Shown in pieces: positions 1 through 4,884 of a DNA stretch of 5,660 nucleotides. This DNA is from an uncultured Sphingomonas sp. (lineage in GTDB: Bacteria; Pseudomonadota; Alphaproteobacteria; Sphingomonadales; Sphingomonadaceae), in assembly GCA_946482655.1 (NCBI GenBank), contig CAMLSA010000145.1, positions 1 through 5,660 on the forward strand. The letters are read 5' to 3'. A program made the position numbers and the translations under genes. Every line of letters begins with the position of its first letter. Position 1 is the stretch's first letter. The notes beneath the pieces are model-generated. The model was not told the origin of the DNA. It was given only the letters and a program-made list of their open reading frames with translations, and searched no databases.

Positions 1-153
1 CCGATACAAACTAGCGGGATTGGACAATAAAGGTTCCAACGCTCGTCGCAGATCGGCTCGATATTTTAGTTCACGAATCGCATATTGCCCGTGATCGAGA
101 GGGAAGAAGGCTGGCGCACAGGCACCGGAGCCGGCCGGCCGCACTCGAAGAGG

Positions 154-193
154 GGCCGACCGTCCGCGGACGGAGCCACGCGGACGATCGGCC
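154..193. repeat. 15-bp inverted repeat with 10-base loop
   Basis: GGCCGACCGTCCGCG (154-168) pairs with CGCGGACGATCGGCC (179-193) at 14 of 15 positions. The only mismatch is C160 against A187, and the loop is GACGGAGCCA (169-178). Nested in it is a competing perfect 14-base palindrome, CCGTCCGCGGACGG, at 160-173. No T-run follows on either strand, so it is not a canonical intrinsic terminator. It could be a Rho-assisted end for a gene to the left, an intergenic palindromic repeat of the REP type, or a protein-binding dyad. The pairing is certain; the function is unknown. Confidence 0.8.
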
Positions 194-348
194 GACTTTC
201 GCCAGGGGACGAAGCGCGGCCAGCCCGTTGGGGGTAGGATAGCCGCATTCCGCCTTGTCATGACGCGCGCGGGCACGATTTCCGCACCTAACGCATAGCA
301 GCGATCCGCTGCCGTCACCTTCGTGCTGGATCATTTCGCGCACAGGCA

Positions 349-378
349 GTGACTAGCCGTCTCTGTTACCGTTACAAT
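349..378 (+). promoter_or_regulatory. Possible sigma70-type promoter
   Basis: TACAAT at 373-378 matches the -10 consensus at 5 of 6 positions. GTGACT at 349-354 matches the -35 consensus TTGACA at 4 of 6, with an 18-base spacer. A short direct repeat, GTTACC-GTTACA (365-376), overlaps the spacer and the -10. Transcription would begin near 385, giving a leader of about 60 bases before the ATG at 446. The assignment rests on motif resemblance and position only. Confidence 0.3.
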
Positions 379-445
379 GTCGCGGAGGCGATACGGAAAT
401 CGGCGGTGACACCTGCGGGAATTCGCGCTATTTCTGATTCTCGAC

Positions 446-2167
446 ATGGGCGACACCGACGAAATTGCGACAGGTCGCGAAGGGGTGGTGAACCTGTCGG
501 AGGCGTCCCCGTCCGGATTGACCGAAGCCGACAGGATGCGCGAAGAGCTGCGCTCGGTCATCACATCGCCTGATTTCGCGCGCGCCCCGATTATGAAGCG
601 CCTTCTGTCCTTCTTGGTGGGAGAGACGGCCGCAGGCAGGGGCGACCAGCTCAAGGCCTATTCGGTGGCGGTGGACGGCCTCGGCCGGGCACCCGATTAC
701 GATGCGCGCGCCGACAGCTATCCGCGCGTGCAGGTCGGCCGCCTCAGACGTATGCTAGACATGCATTACAGCAGCACTCCACCCGCGGGCGGGCTGCGCC
801 TGACCATACCCAGCGGACGCTACAAGGTGGCCCTGCAACCCACCGGGAGCGATGTGGATGAAACGGCCGCGCCGACGGCGCCGGTCCTTCCGGAGCGGCC
901 GCTGGAGTTCGGCTGGCAGGTCTCCCTCCTGCTCTTGCTGCTGGTCCTGGGCACCATCGCAGTCCTGCGCGTGCTGCCGATGCGGACGACCATGCCCAAT
1001 GCCGGACGGGAACGGCCGCTGCTCGACGTCGCGGGAATAGAGATGGCGAGGCGCAGCGAACTCGGAGATCTTGTCCGCGCCACCCTGCTCAACGGCTTGA
1101 GCCGAAGCACGATGTACGATCTGCGGGCGGTCCGATTGCGCGGGGCGCTCGATCCGCACCCCGCGCAGGCTCGTTACCGGCTGAGCGCCGATCTGATCAA
1201 CGGCGAACGGCCCCGCCTCTTCCTTCGCCTGTCGAGCGTATCGCCGGAAAGGCTGATCTGGTCGGGGAACACCGACCTGCCGAGCGGCAAGGCACTGGAT
1301 GGCGACGCGCTGGATCGCGCGCTGGCCCCGGTGATCGCATCGATCGGCCGCGTCAATGGAGTGATTGCCACCCATCAGCTCCAGGAGAATGGCGGGGTGC
1401 AGGCGATCGGCTACAGCTGTGTGCTGCTATACCATCATTACCGCAAGGACCGCACCGATCACCAGCTCGAGAATGTCCGCGCCTGCCTCGAGCGGAGCCT
1501 CGATCTCGATCCCGGCAATGCCGAGCTGCAGGCCGCCGCCGCCCAGCTCTCGATCGAGAGGATGGTCAGCTCGCGCACCGATCCGCGCGACCGTGCGGCC
1601 CTGCTGCTGACGGCGCGCCGCCATTCGCAGATTTCCGCCTCGATCGATCCGCTCGATGCCTGGAGCAATGCGGCGCGCGCGCGGATCGCAGTGACCCGGA
1701 AGGCGTGTCCGCAGGCGATCAACTTCGCGCACCGGGCCAGTCAGCTCCAGCCCTTTGACCCAACGCTGCTTGCCGACGCCGGCGTCTACCTGCTCAACTG
1801 CGGGGATCCCCGCGCCGAGCGGCTGATCCGGCGCGCGATTGCGCTCGACGACAATCCCGAAGGGCGCTTCTATGCGCCGCTGCTCCTGCTCGCGATCAGC
1901 CGCGACGCTCCGGCGCTCGCACGCGAGGCGTTGCTGCACATGGCCCCGCCGGTGCTCGGGCGGCATGGGCTTTTCTATCTGATCAGCGCGACCGGCTATG
2001 CGATGACCGGGGATGTCGCCCGCGCGCGGGCGGCCTGGGCCCAACTCAGGGCCACCAGCCCGGCGGTTGTCAGGGATCCGGAGGGCTTCATTGAGCGGCT
2101 GGGCTATAGCGAGGGGATGCGCGCCAAGGCGATGGGACACCTTCGCGCCGCCCGCCTGATCACCTGA
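446..2167 (+). CDS. Single-pass membrane protein with winged-helix-like N-terminus and TPR repeats
   Basis: The product has 573 residues. Residues about 29-132 form a module common at the N-terminus of alphaproteobacterial TPR and cyclase-like proteins. It shows SPDF (41-44), the LLSFLVGETAAGRG stretch (53-66), LKAYSVAVDGLGR (69-81), RADSYPRVQVGRLRRML (88-104) and the closing IPSGRYKV (121-128). The RxxxGRLRRxL plus GRYKV pattern resembles the end of an OmpR/CadC-type winged helix. A hydrophobic segment follows at about 155-177. Residues 245-280 look like a TolB-like strand region (YRLSADLIN, LIWSGN). Helical TPR-like repeats fill about 320-545, for example 342-373 and 405-470. All four cysteines (325, 347, 421, 452) lie in this half. 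I infer a membrane-bound regulator or scaffold, but the basic residues after the membrane segment do not clearly support a cytoplasmic N-terminus. The ATG at 446 has no clear Shine-Dalgarno sequence. The ATG at 536 would start right at the module and is the main alternative. Confidence 0.85.
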   Translation: MGDTDEIATGREGVVNLSEASPSGLTEADRMREELRSVITSPDFARAPIMKRLLSFLVGETAAGRGDQLKAYSVAVDGLGRAPDYDARADSYPRVQVGRLRRMLDMHYSSTPPAGGLRLTIPSGRYKVALQPTGSDVDETAAPTAPVLPERPLEFGWQVSLLLLLLVLGTIAVLRVLPMRTTMPNAGRERPLLDVAGIEMARRSELGDLVRATLLNGLSRSTMYDLRAVRLRGALDPHPAQARYRLSADLINGERPRLFLRLSSVSPERLIWSGNTDLPSGKALDGDALDRALAPVIASIGRVNGVIATHQLQENGGVQAIGYSCVLLYHHYRKDRTDHQLENVRACLERSLDLDPGNAELQAAAAQLSIERMVSSRTDPRDRAALLLTARRHSQISASIDPLDAWSNAARARIAVTRKACPQAINFAHRASQLQPFDPTLLADAGVYLLNCGDPRAERLIRRAIALDDNPEGRFYAPLLLLAISRDAPALAREALLHMAPPVLGRHGLFYLISATGYAMTGDVARARAAWAQLRATSPAVVRDPEGFIERLGYSEGMRAKAMGHLRAARLIT

Positions 2168-2194
2168 CCGCAAAGTCCACCCGATCGGAACCGC

Positions 2195-2223
2195 TTCCGC
2201 GAGGCCGAATAGCAGGATATGAT
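2195..2223 (+). promoter_or_regulatory. Possible weak promoter for the kinase gene
   Basis: TATGAT at 2218-2223 matches the -10 consensus at 5 of 6 positions. The hexamer 17 bases upstream, TTCCGC (2195-2200), matches the -35 poorly. If used, transcription would start near 2230, inside the possible leader ORF, so the promoter and that ORF are partly competing readings. Alternatively the kinase may be read through from the gene ending at 2167, since no terminator with a T-run lies between them. Confidence 0.2.
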
Positions 2224-2224
2224 C

Positions 2225-2275
2225 ATGGCCGCCGAGGGCAACGGCGTGTCCCGGCGGGAAACCGCCGGACGATGA
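2225..2275 (+). CDS. Possible 16-codon leader ORF before the kinase
   Basis: An ATG at 2225 opens a short frame encoding MAAEGNGVSRRETAGR and closes at TGA 2273-2275. An AGGA (2214-2217) sits seven bases before the ATG, a good Shine-Dalgarno spacing. The frame is the same as that of the kinase downstream. Its stop codon overlaps the GAGGAG motif at 2274-2279, so a terminating ribosome would sit on the next ribosome binding site. The peptide has no recognisable family. It may be chance, because short ORFs are frequent. Confidence 0.2.
   Translation: MAAEGNGVSRRETAGR
2251..2268 (+). repeat. GAAA-capped hairpin in the kinase leader
   Basis: CCGGCGG (2251-2257) and CCGCCGG (2262-2268) pair perfectly around a GAAA loop, a GNRA-type tetraloop. 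Allowing C2250 to bulge adds two more pairs (G2248-C2270, T2249-A2269). No T-run follows, so a simple intrinsic terminator is unlikely. The stem ends six bases before the GAGGAG motif and lies inside the possible leader ORF, so translation of that ORF would open it. It could be a processing or stability element, or could modulate initiation of the kinase. Confidence 0.6.
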
Positions 2276-2279
2276 GGAG
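2274..2279 (+). promoter_or_regulatory. Strong Shine-Dalgarno motif, unusually far from the kinase ATG
   Basis: GAGGAG is the best ribosome binding site in this gap, but it lies 17 bases before the ATG at 2297. Between them are two in-frame near-start codons, ATC at 2285 (5 bases away) and ATT at 2288 (8 bases away). Use of ATT, as known for infC, would add three residues. The ATG at 2297 without a close Shine-Dalgarno is the conservative choice. Confidence 0.4.
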
Positions 2280-2296
2280 CAGACATCATTACCGCC

Positions 2297-3289
2297 ATGT
2301 TGGATCTGCCGCACCGGCTCGCCGGGCGGAAACCCGATATCTCGACCGATATCGTCGTGGCCGCTGCGGCGATTGGCATCGCCGTGTTGGGCCGGGCCCT
2401 CGTCGACCTCTTCACGCCGGGGGTGGTTGCGTACGCTTTTGTGTATCCGGCGGTGATCTTCGCCAGCCTGATCGCCGGCGCGCGATCGGGCTATATCGCT
2501 ACCGCCTTCTGTCAGGTGCTGATCTGGTATTTCGTCATTCCGCCGAAGCGGAGCTTCGAGATCAGCGCGTCCGACGCGATCGGCATGCTCGTGGCAACGG
2601 CCTCGCTGGCGCTGACGGTCTGGGCCGTCGCGGCTTTCCGGGCGGCCTCCATTCGGCTTCAGGAGGAAAAGGAACGCCACGTCGAACTCCTGTCGCTCGC
2701 GTTGCGCGAGGTGGATCACCGAACCCGTAACAATTTTCAGATCGCCGCATCGCTGCTGCTTTCGCGCGCCGCCGGCGAAGCCGATTCGCGCCTTCGCGAC
2801 GAACTCCAGCGGGCGGCCGGCCGGTTGCAGTCGTTGGCGGCCGCCTATTCCAACCTCGCGCTCAGCAGCGCCGATCTTTCGACCGTGCTGCTCCACGAGC
2901 ATCTTCGCGAGATCTGCGACCGTGTCCGCGAGGGCATGCTGCCGGCCGGCGTGTCGCTGAGCTTCGACGCCGAGCCGGTCCAGTTGCCCGCCCGATCAGC
3001 GGTCGCGATCGCGCTGATCGTCAATGAATGCCTCACCAATGCCGCCAAGCATGCCTTTCCCGACGGGCTTGGCGCGGTGGCCGTCTGGCTGCGGCCGGAA
3101 GGCGACGACGTGCTGGTCACGATCGAGGACGACGGCATCGGTCAGGACCAGGGCAAGGTCATCGGCACCGGATCGAAGCTGATCGAAATGATGGCACGCT
3201 CGCTCAACGCGGAGTTCCACATCAGCAGCGCCACCACCATTGACCACGGTACCCGCTGCGAACTCAGGGTGCCGCTCGCGCAGAACTGA
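2297..3289 (+). CDS. Membrane sensor histidine kinase, DUF4118 plus HisKA_2/HWE type
   Basis: This 330-residue protein should autophosphorylate on a histidine and pass the phosphate to a response regulator. Residues about 16-115 contain four closely packed hydrophobic segments (about 19-38, 45-62, 65-82, 93-115), with a YPAV motif at 50-53 and the IPPKRSFEI turn at 81-89. This is the DUF4118 membrane module also found in KdpD. A short helix (116-133) leads to the phosphoacceptor box EVDHRTRNNFQ (138-148), with His141 the likely site; this is the HRxxN form of the HisKA_2/HWE class. The catalytic domain shows the N-box NECLTNAAKHAF (243-254), DDGIG (278-282) and a GTGSKLIEMMA lid motif (290-300), so the ATP site looks intact. 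There is no periplasmic sensor domain, PAS or GAF domain, and no receiver partner in the window. The target is unknown; kinases of this class often act on PhyR-type stress regulators in alphaproteobacteria. Confidence 0.92.
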   Translation: MLDLPHRLAGRKPDISTDIVVAAAAIGIAVLGRALVDLFTPGVVAYAFVYPAVIFASLIAGARSGYIATAFCQVLIWYFVIPPKRSFEISASDAIGMLVATASLALTVWAVAAFRAASIRLQEEKERHVELLSLALREVDHRTRNNFQIAASLLLSRAAGEADSRLRDELQRAAGRLQSLAAAYSNLALSSADLSTVLLHEHLREICDRVREGMLPAGVSLSFDAEPVQLPARSAVAIALIVNECLTNAAKHAFPDGLGAVAVWLRPEGDDVLVTIEDDGIGQDQGKVIGTGSKLIEMMARSLNAEFHISSATTIDHGTRCELRVPLAQN

Positions 3290-3317
3290 TGCGAGCCGGA
3301 ACCGGGCGCTGGCGCGG

Positions 3318-3339
3318 CTGTCATAAAAATGAAATAAAA
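3318..3339 (+). promoter_or_regulatory. Pho box (PhoB binding site) upstream of pstC
   Basis: CTGTCAT (3318-3324) is a perfect Pho-box half-site. After the AAAA spacer comes ATGAAAT (3329-3335), which matches the CTGTAAT form at 5 of 7. The two 11-base units CTGTCATAAAA (3318-3328) and ATGAAATAAAA (3329-3339) agree at 8 of 11 positions, giving the one-turn periodicity expected for tandem PhoB binding. In PhoB-activated promoters the box replaces the -35 element. I see no convincing -10 at the expected distance, so the transcription start is unresolved. Its place before pstC strongly supports the reading. Confidence 0.75.
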
Positions 3340-3348
3340 AAGACGGAA

Positions 3349-3377
3349 AGGCGTAACCAATGATGGCCATTACGCCT
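3349..3377. repeat. Perfect 8-bp inverted repeat downstream of the Pho box
   Basis: AGGCGTAA (3349-3356) pairs exactly with TTACGCCT (3370-3377) across 13 bases that can themselves form a CCA/TGG mini-stem (3357-3359 with 3364-3366). It begins 10 bases after the Pho-box units. If transcribed, it is a leader hairpin; if it spans the start site, it may be an operator. No T-run follows on the + strand. On the minus strand a T-rich tract lies beyond the stem, but no minus-strand gene is there to terminate. Confidence 0.6.
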
Positions 3378-3404
3378 CTGCCCACCGTTTTGGCGCAAAT
3401 CTGA
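3360..3404 (+). CDS. Possible 14-codon leader ORF in the pstC leader
   Basis: The ATG at 3360 opens a frame for MMAITPLPTVLAQI and stops at TGA 3402-3404. AAAGG (3347-3351) lies eight bases upstream. Its AGG falls in the 5' arm of the inverted repeat at 3349-3377 and its ATG in the loop. It resembles no known attenuation peptide and has no run of one amino acid. It may be chance, and it depends on transcription starting before about 3345. Confidence 0.15.
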   Translation: MMAITPLPTVLAQI

Positions 3405-3424
3405 ATTCGCAATTGATCCCGTGA

Positions 3425-3454
3425 CGAAGCGATATTGATCATCGATTCGCTTCG
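3425..3454. repeat. Second perfect 8-bp inverted repeat, near pstC
   Basis: CGAAGCGA (3425-3432) pairs exactly with TCGCTTCG (3447-3454) across a 14-base loop that contains the palindrome TGATCA (3436-3441). It ends 44 bases before the pstC ATG. The heptamer ATTGATC occurs at 3412-3418 and again in the loop at 3434-3440, spaced 22 bases or two helical turns. It could be a leader hairpin or an operator for a dimeric regulator. No known motif was recognised. Confidence 0.55.
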
Positions 3455-3486
3455 GATCGCTCGCTTGCCCTGTGTCGCGTCCCGAT

Positions 3487-3492
3487 GAAGAG
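3487..3492 (+). promoter_or_regulatory. pstC: Ribosome binding site that fixes the pstC start
   Basis: GAAGAG lies six bases before the ATG at 3499. A longer reading from GTG 3472 would add nine polar residues (MSRPDEEIS) ahead of the first membrane helix and has no comparable site, so 3499 is preferred. Confidence 0.65.
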
Positions 3493-3498
3493 ATCTCT

Positions 3499-4884
3499 AT
3501 GTCGCTCACGATGATAGCTTTGGTGGTGCTGGCCCTGGGCGCGGTCGCGTTTTCGGCGGCACGTTCGCGTGCCAAGCTGTTCAGACCCGTCGGGAGCGAA
3601 AGGCTCCATTCACGTCCCAATTATCATGCTGCGCATGTGCTGCTGTGGGTCATACTGCCGGCGATGGTCTTCCTGGCCCTGTGGAGCCTGATCGCGCCGC
3701 GGCTGGTCACCCAGGCGGTCCTCGATACGCCCGCGGCCGCTCAGCTCCCGCCGCCCGGCATCGAGCGCGATGCCGTGCTCACGGAGATCAAGGGGCTGGT
3801 CAACGGCACGGTGGAGGCGAGCTTCAACCCCGCCGCCGAACAGCTCGCCCCAGTCTACAAGGCCGCTTCCAATCACTACACGATGCTTGGCGCCATTGCC
3901 GCCGCGCTGCTGGCCCTCGCGGGCGGCGGCTATGCCTGGACCAAGCTTCGCCCCGACTTTCGGGCGCGGAACCGGGTCGAACGGGTGGTCATGATCGTGT
4001 TGATCGCGGCCTCGCTGATCGCGATCTTCACCACCTTCGGCATCGTCATCTCGCTACTCTTCGAATCACTCCGCTTCTTCCAGAAAGTCTCGCCGGTCGA
4101 ATTCCTGTTCGGCCTTGAATGGAGCCCGCAGACCGCGTTGCGCGCGGATCAGGTTGGATCTTCAGGCGCATTCGGGGCGGTGCCGCTATTCTGGGGAACG
4201 ATCTTCATCGGGGCGATCATCGCGATGATCGTAGCGATCCCGCTCGGCCTGATGAGCGCGATCTATCTCACCCAATATGCCAGGCCCGGCCTTCGTGCAT
4301 GGATGAAGCCGGCGCTCGAGATGCTCGCGGGCGTTCCCACCGTCGTCTATGGCTATTTCGCCGCGCTCACCGTCGCGCCCGCGATCCGCGACGCTGCGGC
4401 GTGGGCCCATATTCCGGGCGCATCATCCGAGTCGGCGCTCGCCGCCGGCGTCGTGATGGGCGTGATGATCATCCCCTTCGTCTCGTCGATGGCCGACGAT
4501 TCGCTGGCGGCGGTGCCGCAGGCGATGCGCGATGGATCCTTCGCGCTGGGCGCCACGCCCTCGGAAACCATCCGGCGCGTGCTCGTCCCCGCCGCTCTTC
4601 CGGGCGTGGTCGGCGGCGTACTGCTCGCGGTCAGCCGCGCCATCGGCGAAACCATGATCGTGGTGATGGCCGCCGGCCTCGCCGCCAATCTGACCCTCAA
4701 CCCCTTCGCCAGCGTGACGACGGTGACGACCCAGATCGTCCAGCTCCTCACCGGCGATCAGGAGTTCGACAGCCCCAAAACGCTGGCCGCGTTCGCGCTC
4801 GGCCTGACGCTGCTGATCGTAACCCTCATCCTCAACATCATCGCCCTGCGCGTAGTGAAGAAATATCGGGAAGCTTATGAGTGA
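3499..4884 (+). CDS. pstC: Phosphate ABC transporter permease PstC
   Basis: PstC and PstA together form the inner-membrane channel through which phosphate delivered by PstS enters the cell, driven by the ATPase PstB. The product has 461 residues, much longer than E. coli PstC (about 320). The extra length is an N-terminal extension of the PstC_N/DUF3708 type, with hydrophobic segments at about 1-20 and 45-66, a probably periplasmic stretch (67-126) and a further segment at 127-146. The transporter core follows from about 163. Its helices include about 163-190, 228-258, 272-298, 366-392 and 428-450. The MetI-type coupling loop is clear at 341-371: QAMRDGSFALGA, then ETIRRVLVPAALPGV, the EAA-like surface that docks on PstB. 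PstC hallmarks are EMLAGVPTVVYGY (274-286), SRAIGETM (379-386) and LNPFASVTT (400-408). The gene is preceded by a Pho box and overlaps pstA by eight bases. No pstS precedes it. Confidence 0.95.
   Translation: MSLTMIALVVLALGAVAFSAARSRAKLFRPVGSERLHSRPNYHAAHVLLWVILPAMVFLALWSLIAPRLVTQAVLDTPAAAQLPPPGIERDAVLTEIKGLVNGTVEASFNPAAEQLAPVYKAASNHYTMLGAIAAALLALAGGGYAWTKLRPDFRARNRVERVVMIVLIAASLIAIFTTFGIVISLLFESLRFFQKVSPVEFLFGLEWSPQTALRADQVGSSGAFGAVPLFWGTIFIGAIIAMIVAIPLGLMSAIYLTQYARPGLRAWMKPALEMLAGVPTVVYGYFAALTVAPAIRDAAAWAHIPGASSESALAAGVVMGVMIIPFVSSMADDSLAAVPQAMRDGSFALGATPSETIRRVLVPAALPGVVGGVLLAVSRAIGETMIVVMAAGLAANLTLNPFASVTTVTTQIVQLLTGDQEFDSPKTLAAFALGLTLLIVTLILNIIALRVVKKYREAYE

Larger units (their letters stand above)
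1..445. other. Upstream region without a convincing gene
   Basis: No frame here looks like a recognisable protein. Two overlapping minus-strand frames (71-343 and 66-248) stay open for 90 and 60 codons. They overlap each other in different frames and match no family I recognise. The 60-codon frame would end in the residues SLSITGNMRFVN and has a possible AAGG four bases before its ATG at 248, so a tiny hypothetical gene is not excluded. The first 100 bases are more AT-rich than the rest, as expected of intergenic DNA. The region holds the inverted repeat at 154-193, a minor hairpin at 298-312 (GCAGCG, ATC loop, CGCTGC) and a possible promoter at 349-378 for the gene starting at 446. Confidence 0.6.

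Noticed and set aside
2..94. Short + strand frame open from the left edge, as the tail of an upstream gene
   Set aside because: It gives only 30 codons with low third-position GC, unlike every real gene here, and the residues resemble no family.
66..343. Two overlapping minus-strand frames as a small or frameshifted gene, with a CVRC motif in one
   Set aside because: They use different frames over the same DNA, match no family I know, and contain the large inverted repeat. The evidence is too weak for a CDS call, though the 60-codon frame is mentioned in the region entry.
2251..2280. Intrinsic terminator after the first gene
   Set aside because: The hairpin is strong, but no T-run follows on the + strand; the next bases are ACGATGAGGAGC.
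1427..2902. 491-codon open frame on the minus strand
   Set aside because: It lies opposite two well-supported + strand genes and spans the gap between them. Its translation is low-complexity, rich in Arg, Gly and Gln, with no domain. It is a shadow of GC-biased codon use.
3329..3377. Intrinsic terminator on the minus strand (hairpin then T-rich tract)
   Set aside because: The T-run begins several bases past the stem and no minus-strand gene exists to its right. The A-rich tract is better explained by the Pho box spacers.
3413..3441. Sigma70 promoter with TTGATC as -35
   Set aside because: At a 17-base spacer the -10 would be TGATCA, a poor match. The nearer AT-rich hexamers give spacers of 12 to 14 bases.
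3645..4880. Additional + strand frames inside pstC (3645-4118, 4119-4880)
   Set aside because: They are out of frame with PstC, Arg-rich and without domains, whereas the pstC frame encodes an unbroken permease with all core motifs.
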